A stretch of DNA of 64,000 nucleotides, from NCBI GenBank assembly GCA_000620205.1, contig JHVP01000004.1, positions 248,001-312,000 of the forward strand. The letters are read 5' to 3'. Positions 26,493 through 34,379 of this stretch are shown here, in pieces; positions within the stretch are counted from its first letter, which is position 1; every line of letters starts with the position of its first letter. Source of the DNA: Geodermatophilaceae bacterium URHA0031 (GTDB lineage: Bacteria > Actinomycetota > Actinomycetes > Mycobacteriales > Geodermatophilaceae). The notes under the pieces were generated by a model. That model was not told the DNA's origin. It ran no database searches and saw only the letters and a list, made by a program, of their open reading frames with translations. The position numbers and the translations under genes were made by a program.

Positions 26493-27575
26493 TCAGCCCT
26501 CCGACGGGCGCTTGCCGCCCAGCACGTTGAAGACGTGGTCGAACGGGCGCGCCGTGGGCGCCGCCTTCCGGGCGGCGTCCTTCGCGGCCCACACCGTCTC
26601 CGGCCGGCTCTGCAGCAGGAAGACGTTCTCGCCAGCCGGCGCGGACTCCGCGACCGCCCACTCGATGTCCTGCGGGCGGCCGTAGTGCGCCTCGACCCGC
26701 CGGGCGATCGCGACCAGTTCGGCGATCTCCTCGTCGGACAGCGACGGCCGGTGCTGCAGGTCGCCGGGCACGTCGGTCTCGACCACGCCGGAGCCGGACG
26801 GGTCGGGCCGGTGCCAGCGGGTCTTGGTGGCCACGGTCCGCCGCACCTCACCGGTCACCTTGCTGACGACGAACGAGTCGGGCGTGACGTCGCCGCTGAC
26901 CACGGCCGAGCCGAGGCCCCAGCTGGCGTCGATGGCGACCACCGACCTGTCGCCGGTCAGCGGGCTGCGGGTGAACAGGACCCCGGAGCTGCGCGCGCCG
27001 ACCATGCGTTGGACGACGACGGCCATGCCCAGCTCGGTCTCGGGGATGCCGCGGCGCAGCCGGTAGGTCACCGACTCGACGCTGTAGAGGCTGGCCCAGC
27101 AGCGCCGGACGTGCTCGAGCACCGAGTCCGCGCCGCGCACCCACAGGTAGGTGTCCTGCAGCCCGGCGAAGCTCGCCTCGGCGCTGTCCTCGCTGGTCGC
27201 GCTCGACCGGACGGCGACCGGCAGCGAGGCGTCCCCGCACTCGTCGCACAACGCCGCGTACGCGGTGGTCACCGCCTCGGCCACCGCGTCCGGCAGCAGC
27301 GCGGACTCGACGACCGCCCGCAGGTCCGCACACGCGGCCGCCAGGGCGGGCGCGTCGGCCGGGTCGAGCCCGGCCACCCGAGCGGGGATCGTCGTGCCGT
27401 CCACGGTCAGGTGCTCGACGGCCTGCCGGAAGGCCGCCGTCGTCACCGCGAAGCCGGTCGGCACCCGGATGCCGGCGCGCAGCAGCTCGCCGAGGCTGGC
27501 GCCCTTGCCGCCCACGGTCGGGACGTCGCCCAGCCCCACGTCGCGGAAGTGGAGCACGGGTGCGGTCGAGGTCAT
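26493..27575 (-). CDS. PEP-synthase-like ATP-grasp subunit of a split aryl dikinase (HpeHI-like)
   Basis: About 360 residues equal only the N-terminal nucleotide-binding part of PEP synthase/PPDK: GGKGASLGELLRAGIRVPTGF near 22-42 (shown here as GGKGASLGEL and GIRVPTGF), VRSSATSEDSAEASFAG near 122, ARSSGVLFTRSPLTGD, ASWGLGSAVVSGDVTPDSF and FLLQSRPETVW. The phospho-histidine and PEP/pyruvate-binding domains are absent; the histidine domain is encoded by the next gene upstream. Phenylphosphate synthase of Thauera and the HpeHI kinase of Rhodococcus are split this way. It would use ATP to phosphorylate the partner's His, releasing AMP and phosphate. The ATG at 27575 is chosen for its GGGA site; 27587 is an alternative. 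Confidence 0.86.
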   Translation of the reverse strand: MTSTAPVLHFRDVGLGDVPTVGGKGASLGELLRAGIRVPTGFAVTTAAFRQAVEHLTVDGTTIPARVAGLDPADAPALAAACADLRAVVESALLPDAVAEAVTTAYAALCDECGDASLPVAVRSSATSEDSAEASFAGLQDTYLWVRGADSVLEHVRRCWASLYSVESVTYRLRRGIPETELGMAVVVQRMVGARSSGVLFTRSPLTGDRSVVAIDASWGLGSAVVSGDVTPDSFVVSKVTGEVRRTVATKTRWHRPDPSGSGVVETDVPGDLQHRPSLSDEEIAELVAIARRVEAHYGRPQDIEWAVAESAPAGENVFLLQSRPETVWAAKDAARKAAPTARPFDHVFNVLGGKRPSEG

Positions 27576-27591
27576 CAGTGTTCCCATCGGG

Positions 27592-29400
27592 TCAGGCGAG
27601 GACGGTGACGACGCCGCGGTCGCCGTCGACACGCAGCCGGTCGCCGGTCGAGATGCGGGCGGTGGCGGTGCCGGTCCCGACGACGGCGGGCATCCCGTAC
27701 TCGCGGGCCACGATGGCGGCGTGCGACATGGTGCCACCGATGTCGGAGACCGCCGCTGCGATCTTGCCGAACACCGGGCCCCAGCTGGGCGCGGTGACCG
27801 GGCAGACCAGGATCTCGCCCTCGCGGATCTGCCCGATGTCGTTGACGTTGAGCAGCACCCGGGCCACCCCCTCGACGACGCCGGGCGAGGCTGCGTAGCC
27901 GCGGACGGTCGAGCCGTCGTCGTCCTCCGCGCCGAGCCAGGCCTCGACCGTCTCCTGGGTGATGCCCCAGAGCATCTTCACGGCCGGGTCGTTGAGCGCC
28001 TCGGGGACCGCACCCAGCGCGGGTGGCGCCGACCAGGTGGACAGCGCCTCCACGATCCGCTTGCGCTCGGCCACGATCGGCTGCCAGTGGCGGCCGCCGA
28101 GCTCGGTGCCGCCCGACGCCCAGGCGAGCATCACGTCGGCGAGGGCGTCCTCCACCTCGACGTGCCGCAGGTGGAAGACGTCGTCGGCGGCGAGCAGCAC
28201 CCCGCGCTCGGCGAGCAGCTGACCGAAGGCCCGGACCTTCTGGAAGAACCGGGTGGTGAACCAGTGCTCGCAGTAGAACTTGTGGCTCTCGATGTAGGGG
28301 AACACCTGCCGGCAGAGGCCCAGCATCTGGTCGAAGGCCGCCTGCTCGTCGGCGGAGTCGAGCAGGTCGCGGTACTCGGCCGCGATCCGGTCGCGCTCCT
28401 CGGCCAGCCGCTCGGTCGGGCGGGTGAGGTCCTGCCCCGCCGCGATCTGCTCGACGTAGCGCGGCAGCGCGGCGAACGGCACGGTCAGGTCGTCGGCCCA
28501 GGAGAGGTGGTGGTGGTAGAAGCCGTCCCCGACGGAGACGTTGAACCACGGGTCCTTGGCGGCCTCGAGCGCGGCCAGCCAGCGGGCGCCGGCGTCGCCG
28601 CGCTCGCCCAGCGCCGCGAGCACCTTGGCCGGGTCGGAGCCCTCGACGAACAGGTCGGCCAGGTCGAGGTCGACGGCCAGCGCGGCGAGCTTCTTCAGCT
28701 CGTCGTCCGGGCGGTACATGGTGACGTCCATGCCGGCGACCATCCGGGCGACCATCTGGTCGCCCATCTCCGGGAAGGCCTGCTTGCAGAACTCGAAGAA
28801 GACGACGTAGGCCCCGTACCCGAGCATCAGGAACTCCGTGTGGTGGTGCCACATCTTGGAGTACAGGTCGATGCAGCGGTGGAACTGCTCGCGGAGGAGG
28901 TGGTTGGAGGCGAAGCCGCGGGCGCTGGTGACCACCTCGATCGGGTCCAGCACGCCGAGCTCGGGCACCTCGACGGCCTCGATGTCGGCGATCAGCGCCT
29001 CGATTCGCTGCTGCCACCCGCCGTAGAGCCGGTCCCAGTTCGCGTAGTAGTGGCCGGCCCGCTCCTGGAAGTCGACCAGCCGCGCGCCCTGCTCGGCCTC
29101 GTCGAGCACCGGGTTGGCCGTGATGTAGACCCGCCCGTTGACGATCCGGTACTCGATGCCCATGGTCGTCGGGAAGGAGAACAACCGGGCGGTGTTGGCG
29201 CCGATCGCGGTGTAGGGGATCTCCGAGGTGATGCCGTCGAAGGCCGGGACCACCTCGGGGAAGTGCATCGAGTTGTAGAACCAGAAGCGCTGGTCGTCCT
29301 CGGGCTGGAAGCGCGAGAAGTACGGGTACATCGCCTCCCACCCCTCGGCGCCGGGCACGGCCTCGAGCTGTGAGGGCAGGGGGAACGAGCGCTCGGTCAT
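27592..29400 (-). CDS. Phospho-histidine (PEP-utiliser) subunit of a split aryl dikinase (HpeHI-like)
   Basis: A 602-residue protein. The last ~100 residues are a PEP-utilising swivel domain: RGYAASPGVVEGVARVLL, LVCPVTAPSWGPVFGKIAA, and GGTMSHAAIV with the phospho-accepting His560, followed by STGDRLRVDGDRGVVTVL. The first ~480 residues are a long helical domain of the type found in phenylphosphate synthase and HpeH-like subunits (HFPEVVPAFDGIT, LFSFPTTMGIEYRIVNGRVY split here as LFSFPTTMG and EYRIVNGRVY). It has no PEP/pyruvate TIM barrel, so it cannot be an ordinary PEP synthase. Expected role: pass phosphate from His to a phenolic hydroxyl such as that of acetovanillone. The ATG has GAGGAG upstream. 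Confidence 0.86.
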   Translation of the reverse strand: MTERSFPLPSQLEAVPGAEGWEAMYPYFSRFQPEDDQRFWFYNSMHFPEVVPAFDGITSEIPYTAIGANTARLFSFPTTMGIEYRIVNGRVYITANPVLDEAEQGARLVDFQERAGHYYANWDRLYGGWQQRIEALIADIEAVEVPELGVLDPIEVVTSARGFASNHLLREQFHRCIDLYSKMWHHHTEFLMLGYGAYVVFFEFCKQAFPEMGDQMVARMVAGMDVTMYRPDDELKKLAALAVDLDLADLFVEGSDPAKVLAALGERGDAGARWLAALEAAKDPWFNVSVGDGFYHHHLSWADDLTVPFAALPRYVEQIAAGQDLTRPTERLAEERDRIAAEYRDLLDSADEQAAFDQMLGLCRQVFPYIESHKFYCEHWFTTRFFQKVRAFGQLLAERGVLLAADDVFHLRHVEVEDALADVMLAWASGGTELGGRHWQPIVAERKRIVEALSTWSAPPALGAVPEALNDPAVKMLWGITQETVEAWLGAEDDDGSTVRGYAASPGVVEGVARVLLNVNDIGQIREGEILVCPVTAPSWGPVFGKIAAAVSDIGGTMSHAAIVAREYGMPAVVGTGTATARISTGDRLRVDGDRGVVTVLA

Positions 29401-29427
29401 GGTGCTCCTCGGCGGTGAGGTGGCGGG

Positions 29428-31455
29428 TCAGAGGGTGTAGTCGGACTGGGTGCGGGCGTACTCGGCGATGCCGGCGAACGAGTCCGGGTCGGCCATCGCG
29501 TTCGGGTCGGCGACGTCGGCCAGCGCGGCGCCCAGCAGCAGCCGGCGCACCGGGATCTCCATCTTCTTGCCGCTGCGGGTCAGCGGGACGGCGTCGACGG
29601 CGATGACCGCGTCCGGCACGTGCCGCGGCGAGTACTCCGACCGCAGGCTGCGGCGCAGGCGGTCCTCGAGCGCGGCGTCCAGCTCCTGGCCGGGTGCCAG
29701 CACCACGAACAGCGGCATGAAGAAGCCGCCGTCGGGCAGGTCGAGGTTCACCACCAGTGAGGTGCGGACGGCGGGGTCGTCCTCGACCACGCGGTAGACC
29801 TCGGCCGTGCCGATCCGCACGCCCTGCCGGTTGAGCACGGCGTCGGAGCGGCCGCGGACGAAGCAGCCGCCGCGCTCGTTGACCTCGAAGAAGTCACCGT
29901 GCCGCCAGACGCCCGGGAAGGTGTCGAAGTAGCTGGCTCGGTACCGGGCGCCGTCGTCGTCGCCCCAGAAGAACAGCGGCATCGACGGCATCGGCGCGGT
30001 GATGACGAGCTCCCCGACCCGACCGACGACGCTGTGCCCCTCGTCGTCCCAGGCCTGCGCGGCGACGCCGAGCGAGCGCGCCTGGATCTCGCCCGCGTAC
30101 ACCGGCAGCGTGGGCACGCCGCCGGCGAACCCGGTGCAGCAGTCGGTGCCGCCGCTGCCGGTCGCGATCCAGAGGTCGTCCTTGACGTCGCGGTAGAACC
30201 AGGCGGTGATCGCCGGGGCGACCGGGGAGCCGGCCGGCATGACGACGTCGAGCGCCGCGAGGTCGAACCGCTCGCGCGGCACCACGCCGGCCTTCTGCAT
30301 GAGCTCGACGAACGTCGGGCTGGCGCCGAAGAGGCGGGCGCGGCTGTCCTGGGCGATCCGCCAGAGCACGTCGACGTCGGGATGGCTGGGGTTGCCGTCG
30401 TAGAGCACCGGCACCACCCCGGCCAGCGGCATGCTGACCAGGAAGTTCCACATCATCCAGCCGGTGGTCGTGAAGAAGAAGCCCCGGTCGCCGGGGCGCA
30501 TGTCGTGGTGCAGCACGTGCAGCTTCAGGTGCTCGAGCAGGATGCCGCCGTGCCCGTGCACGATCGCCTTGGGCAGCCCCGTGGTGCCGGAGGAGAACAG
30601 CACCCACAGCGGCTGGTCGAACGGCACCTGGGCGAACTCGAAGGACTTCGCCGGCGCGGCCGGTCCGGAGACGGCGTCGTCCCAGGCCGTGCCGGGCTGG
30701 TCGAGCCCGAGGACCGGCACGTGCACCACCGCACGCAGCCCCGGGAGCCCGGCGACGATGGCGGCGACCTCGCTCCGCCGGTCGAAGTCCCGGCCGCCGT
30801 AGCGGTAGCCGTCGGCCGTGATGAGCACCGCGGGGCCGAGCTGACCCAGCCGGTCGAGCGCTCCCCGCGCACCGAAGTCCGGCGAGACGCTCGCCCAGAT
30901 CGCGCCGATGCTCGCCGTCGCCAGCATCGCCACCATCGCCTGCGGGATGTTGGGCAGGTAGCCGACCACCCGGTCGCCCTCGCCGATCCCCCGGGCGCGC
31001 AGGTGCGTGGCGACCGCGCGCACCTGCCGGGCGAACTCCTCCCACGGCAGCTCGCGCGGAGGGTGCGTCTCGTCGGCGTACACCAGGGCCGCCTCACCGG
31101 CGCGCTCCGACCGCAGCACGTGCTCGGCGAAGTTCAGCCGGGCCCCCGGGAACCAGCGGGCGCCCGGCATGGTGCGGTCCTCCAGGACGGCGGTGTGCGG
31201 CGCCGACGACCGGACGTCGAAGAAGTCCCAGACCGCCTGCCAGAACTCCTCGAGCTCGGTGGTCGACCACTCGTGCAGGGCCGGGTAGTCGGCGAACCGG
31301 CGACCGGTGCGCGACTCGGCGAAGCGGGTGAACCCGGTGAGACGGGCGCCGTCGACCCGCGCGGCCGACGGCGTCCAGAGCAGGTCCCCCTCCCGCGGCG
31401 AGGTCGGCGGCAGGACGGTCCGGGGCACCTCGGTCGGTGCTGGGGGAACCGGCAT
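29428..31455 (-). CDS. Acetoacetyl-CoA-synthetase-like ligase, candidate aroylacetate-CoA ligase
   Basis: A 675-residue adenylate-forming enzyme of the acetoacetyl-CoA synthetase group: ARWFPGARLNFAEHVL near 90, AIWASVSPDFGARG, core loop FSSGTTGLPKAIVHGHGG, GSGGTDCCTGF, WRHGDFFEVNERG, GRSDAVLNRQGVRIGTAEVY, and the C-terminal catalytic Lys in TRSGKKMEIPVRRLL. Benzoylacetate-CoA ligase of acetophenone degraders is related to this group, and vanilloylacetate is likewise a beta-keto acid. As first gene of the dikinase-carboxylase operon it fits activation of the carboxylated product before thiolysis. Plain acetoacetate activation is the alternative. A GTG at 31494 could add 13 residues. Confidence 0.85.
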   Translation of the reverse strand: MPVPPAPTEVPRTVLPPTSPREGDLLWTPSAARVDGARLTGFTRFAESRTGRRFADYPALHEWSTTELEEFWQAVWDFFDVRSSAPHTAVLEDRTMPGARWFPGARLNFAEHVLRSERAGEAALVYADETHPPRELPWEEFARQVRAVATHLRARGIGEGDRVVGYLPNIPQAMVAMLATASIGAIWASVSPDFGARGALDRLGQLGPAVLITADGYRYGGRDFDRRSEVAAIVAGLPGLRAVVHVPVLGLDQPGTAWDDAVSGPAAPAKSFEFAQVPFDQPLWVLFSSGTTGLPKAIVHGHGGILLEHLKLHVLHHDMRPGDRGFFFTTTGWMMWNFLVSMPLAGVVPVLYDGNPSHPDVDVLWRIAQDSRARLFGASPTFVELMQKAGVVPRERFDLAALDVVMPAGSPVAPAITAWFYRDVKDDLWIATGSGGTDCCTGFAGGVPTLPVYAGEIQARSLGVAAQAWDDEGHSVVGRVGELVITAPMPSMPLFFWGDDDGARYRASYFDTFPGVWRHGDFFEVNERGGCFVRGRSDAVLNRQGVRIGTAEVYRVVEDDPAVRTSLVVNLDLPDGGFFMPLFVVLAPGQELDAALEDRLRRSLRSEYSPRHVPDAVIAVDAVPLTRSGKKMEIPVRRLLLGAALADVADPNAMADPDSFAGIAEYARTQSDYTL

Positions 31456-31507
31456 GGCCAGACAGTGGCGCAGGCCACATCCGACCGGCAACACTGATCT
31501 GGCTGCT

Positions 31508-31522
31508 TTTCACGCTGCGAAA
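31508..31522. promoter_or_regulatory. Candidate IclR-family operator in the divergent promoter
   Basis: TTTCACGCTGCGAAA is an imperfect palindrome (TTTC-N7-GAAA with an inner C/G pair) in the 93-nt gap between the leftward CoA-ligase operon and the rightward IclR gene. IclR-type sites are often short AT-flanked palindromes in such gaps. It is a candidate only. Confidence 0.4.
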
Positions 31523-31548
31523 CGCAGGAGCCCGGCGGGAGGGACAGC

Positions 31549-32376
31549 ATGCGGGAGTACCGGGTCAAGCCGATCGAATCGCTCGGCCGTGGCCTCCAGG
31601 TGCTCCAGGTGCTGCAGGGGATGCGGGCGGCCAGCCTGCACGACCTGCACCTGGCCACCGGCATCCCGAAGCCGACGCTGACACGGATCCTCTACACCGC
31701 GCACCAGCACGGGTTGGTCTGGCAGCGCATGGTCGACGGCGCGTTCCTGCCCAGCCACACGCAGCACCGACGTGCCCCTGACGACGACGAGTGGCTGGTC
31801 GAGATCGCCTCCCCCGTGCTGGAGGAGCTGTCACGGCGGCTGCAGTGGCCCTCGGTGCTGTCGGTACCGCGACTGGACTACATGGAGACCCTGGAGACCA
31901 ACAGCTCGCGCACCTACTTCGACGAGCTGCCACGCCGGCCGCGCGGTTTCCGGGTCAACATGCTCGGCTCGGCATCCGGCCGCGCCTACCTGGCGTTCTG
32001 CAGCGACCAGGAGTTCGACGCGGTGATCGCCCGGCTCCGGCAGAAGGACATCCCGGCGCACCGGCTGGCCTTCGACGACGACGACGACGCGCTGCGCACC
32101 CTGGTGCGGACGACGCGCGAGCGCGGCTACAGCGTGCGCGCACCCGACTTCGGTGGCGACTACCACCGCCCGCGCGCGGAGGCCGACGACGGCCGGTCGT
32201 CCATCGCCATGCCGGTACGGCTGGACGGCCGGGTCGTCGCGGCGATCAACCTCACCTGGCGGCGTCAGGTGCTGTCCCTGACCGGGATGGTGCAGCGTCA
32301 CCTCGAGGACCTGCGGGCCGCCGTGCAGGCGGTCGAGGAGCGCGCCGGGGCCGCTGGGTTCGACAGCAGGTGCTGA
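31549..32376 (+). CDS. IclR-family transcriptional regulator
   Basis: A 275-residue IclR regulator. The winged helix-turn-helix covers about residues 8-65 (IESLGRGLQVLQVLQGM, LHDLHLATGIPKPTLTRIL). The ligand-binding domain follows, with EELSRRLQWPSVLSVP, GSASGRAYLAF, RERGYSVRAPDFGG and the conserved AMPVRLDGRVVAAINLTW. The ATG at 31549 has GGAGGG upstream. IclR proteins commonly control aromatic operons (PcaR, PobR). It diverges from the dikinase-carboxylase operon and is the obvious candidate regulator, probably sensing an aromatic ketone or acid. Confidence 0.92.
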   Translation: MREYRVKPIESLGRGLQVLQVLQGMRAASLHDLHLATGIPKPTLTRILYTAHQHGLVWQRMVDGAFLPSHTQHRRAPDDDEWLVEIASPVLEELSRRLQWPSVLSVPRLDYMETLETNSSRTYFDELPRRPRGFRVNMLGSASGRAYLAFCSDQEFDAVIARLRQKDIPAHRLAFDDDDDALRTLVRTTRERGYSVRAPDFGGDYHRPRAEADDGRSSIAMPVRLDGRVVAAINLTWRRQVLSLTGMVQRHLEDLRAAVQAVEERAGAAGFDSRC

Positions 32377-32418
32377 GGGACGCCGTCCGGCCAGGACGCG
32401 GGGACCAGAGCTCCCAGG

Positions 32419-33885
32419 TCACCCGGAGCGGGTCCCGGCCCGCGGCCTCCGGGCCGACCCCGGCCGGTGCCCGGTGACGGCGTCCCCCGCCGTCCGGGAG
32501 AGCAGCAGCCCCTCCACGAGGGGCAGCACCAGCAGGACGGCGAGCAGCACGAAGGCGATGCGGAAGGGGTCGTCGGTCCCGTCACCGGTGGCGACGGCCC
32601 CGCCGAGGCGGACCAGCAGCGCACCGACCGCCACCCCGAGCCCGGCGCCGAGCTCCTGCAGGGTGGACATCAGCGGGTTGGCCGTGCTCATCCGGTCCGG
32701 TGCGACGTCGGCGAACGCACTGCTGTTGTAGGCGGTCAGCCCGATCGAGCGGAAGACCCCGCTGGCCACCAGGAGGCCGACCACCAGCGGCAGCGGGGTC
32801 GACCCCTGGAGCAGCACCATCGCGAGCAGGCAGACCGCCGAGCCGACGATCGCCCCCAGCATCACCGACCGGATGCCCAGCCACCGCATGAGCGGGGTGG
32901 TCGTGGGCTTGATGGCCACGTTGCCGACGAACAGCGCGATCACGACCACCCCGGCGCGGGCGGCGGTCCAGCCGAGCCCGAGCTGGAAGAACAGCGCCAG
33001 CAGGAACGGGATCGCGGTCATCACCGCCCGGAAGCCGGATCCGCCCAGCGCCGCGACCCGGAAGGTCTCGATCCGCAGCGCCTGCAGGTCCAGCAGCGGC
33101 CGGGCGGCACGCCGCAGGTGGCGGACCGCCGCGGACAGTGCCAGGGCGCCGCCGCCCAGGCCGAGGGCGACGACGGCGACGTCGGGTCGCGCGGACCCGA
33201 GGGCCTCCATGCCGACGACCAGCGCCGCGACGCCCACGGCGGTGAGCAGGAAGCCGCGCCCGTCCAACCGCGCGGTCCCCGCACCCCGGTCGTCCGGGAC
33301 GAGCCGGCGGGCCAGCACCAGGGCGGCCAGGCCGAGCGGCACGTTGACCAGGAAGATCCAGCGCCACGAGGCGTAGGTGGCCAGCACCCCACCCAGCGCC
33401 GGGGCGACCACCGGCGCCACCAGCGCCGGCCAGGTGAGGTAGGCGACGGCCCGGACCAGGTCGGACTTCGAGGTGGTGCGCAGCACGACCAGCCGCCCGA
33501 CGGGCACCATCATCGCCCCGGCCGCCCCCTGCGCCACCCGGGCGGCGACCAGCAGCGGCAGGCTGCCGGCGGCGGCACAGCCGACCGAGGCCAGCGTGAA
33601 CCCCGCGACGGCGGCCATGAAGACCCGGCGGGTGCCGAACCGGTCGGCGAGCCAGCCGCTGATCGGGATGAACACGGCGAGGCTCAGCACGTAGGCGGTG
33701 ATCGCCACGTTCACCGAGACGGCGGGGACACCCAGGTCGGTGGCGATGTGCGGCGCGGCCGGGGCGATGACGGTGCCGTCCAGGAACTCCATGAACGACG
33801 CGCCGGCCACCAGCAGCGCCAGCCCGCGGCGGAGCCCGCCCGGACCCTCGACGACGGGCGCGCCCGCCGACCGCTCCCCGCTCAT
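32419..33885 (-). CDS. MFS transporter, DHA2 (EmrB/QacA) type
   Basis: A 488-residue major-facilitator membrane protein, probably with 14 transmembrane helices. Motif A GWLADRFGTRRVF follows the second helix, and motif C-like APVVAPALGGVLA lies in helix 5. The N-terminus has ASFMEFLDGTVIAPAAPHIA, the usual DHA2 motif. The ATG at 33885 with AGGAC upstream is preferred over 33927. Family members export drugs or organic anions by proton antiport. It converges with the IclR gene and could move aromatic compounds, but nothing in the sequence fixes the substrate. Confidence 0.87.
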   Translation of the reverse strand: MSGERSAGAPVVEGPGGLRRGLALLVAGASFMEFLDGTVIAPAAPHIATDLGVPAVSVNVAITAYVLSLAVFIPISGWLADRFGTRRVFMAAVAGFTLASVGCAAAGSLPLLVAARVAQGAAGAMMVPVGRLVVLRTTSKSDLVRAVAYLTWPALVAPVVAPALGGVLATYASWRWIFLVNVPLGLAALVLARRLVPDDRGAGTARLDGRGFLLTAVGVAALVVGMEALGSARPDVAVVALGLGGGALALSAAVRHLRRAARPLLDLQALRIETFRVAALGGSGFRAVMTAIPFLLALFFQLGLGWTAARAGVVVIALFVGNVAIKPTTTPLMRWLGIRSVMLGAIVGSAVCLLAMVLLQGSTPLPLVVGLLVASGVFRSIGLTAYNSSAFADVAPDRMSTANPLMSTLQELGAGLGVAVGALLVRLGGAVATGDGTDDPFRIAFVLLAVLLVLPLVEGLLLSRTAGDAVTGHRPGSARRPRAGTRSG

Positions 33886-34012
33886 CCGGACCCGTCCTCC
33901 GCTCCCCCGGCCGCCGATCGGGTCCACCCTGCCAGGCCGGCCAGGGCCCGCTCCCCACCCGGTCCGGGACGAGGTGGCCGGCCCGGCGGCGTGGGATCGC
34001 CCTGCCCGCGGG

Positions 34013-34372
34013 TCAGTCGCCCACCGCGGCCAGCAGGTGGTCCCGGAGGACGACGGCGTTGTTGCGCTCCGTGCCGCGCGCGCCGTACAGCAGGGTCACG
34101 TCACCTGCCCGCACGGCCTCGGCGAGCGGTCGCCAGGTCGCCGGGCGGTCGTCCAGCTCGGCCGAGCAGCGCCGCCGGAACTCCGCCCAGCGGGACGGGT
34201 CGTGCCCGAACCACCTCCGGAGCTCGTGGCTGGGAGCGACGTCCAGCAGCCAGGCGGTCAGCCGGAGGGCGTCGCGGCGCACGCCGCGGGGCCACAGCCG
34301 GTCCACCAGGTACCGGGCCGCGCCGTCGTCCGGGTCGGCGTCGTGGACGCGGGCGACCGTGATCACGCCCAC
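34013..34372 (-). CDS. DUF488 family protein (YeaO-like)
   Basis: A 119-residue conserved protein: VARVHDADPDDGAARYLVDRLWPRGVRRD (shown as VARVHDAD and YLVDRLWPRGV), AWLLDVAPSHELRRWFGHDP, and the C-terminal VTLLYGARGTERNNAVVLRD. These are hallmarks of DUF488/YeaO proteins of unknown biochemical role. The GTG at 34372 with TGAGG upstream is chosen over 34402, which lies inside the ramB-like gene. It starts 7 nt after that gene ends, so the two are probably one transcript. Confidence 0.82.
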   Translation of the reverse strand: MGVITVARVHDADPDDGAARYLVDRLWPRGVRRDALRLTAWLLDVAPSHELRRWFGHDPSRWAEFRRRCSAELDDRPATWRPLAEAVRAGDVTLLYGARGTERNNAVVLRDHLLAAVGD

Positions 34373-34379
34373 GGCGGCC

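Noticed and set aside
27575-29341. A long minus-strand frame parallel to the phospho-histidine subunit.
   Set aside because: Its translation is arginine- and glycine-rich without motifs, while the overlapping frame contains the GGTMSHAAIV swivel domain.
26493-29400. The dikinase pair as an ordinary gluconeogenic PEP synthase.
   Set aside because: PEP synthase is one chain with a C-terminal PEP/pyruvate barrel, which is missing here, and the genes are fused into a carboxylase operon.
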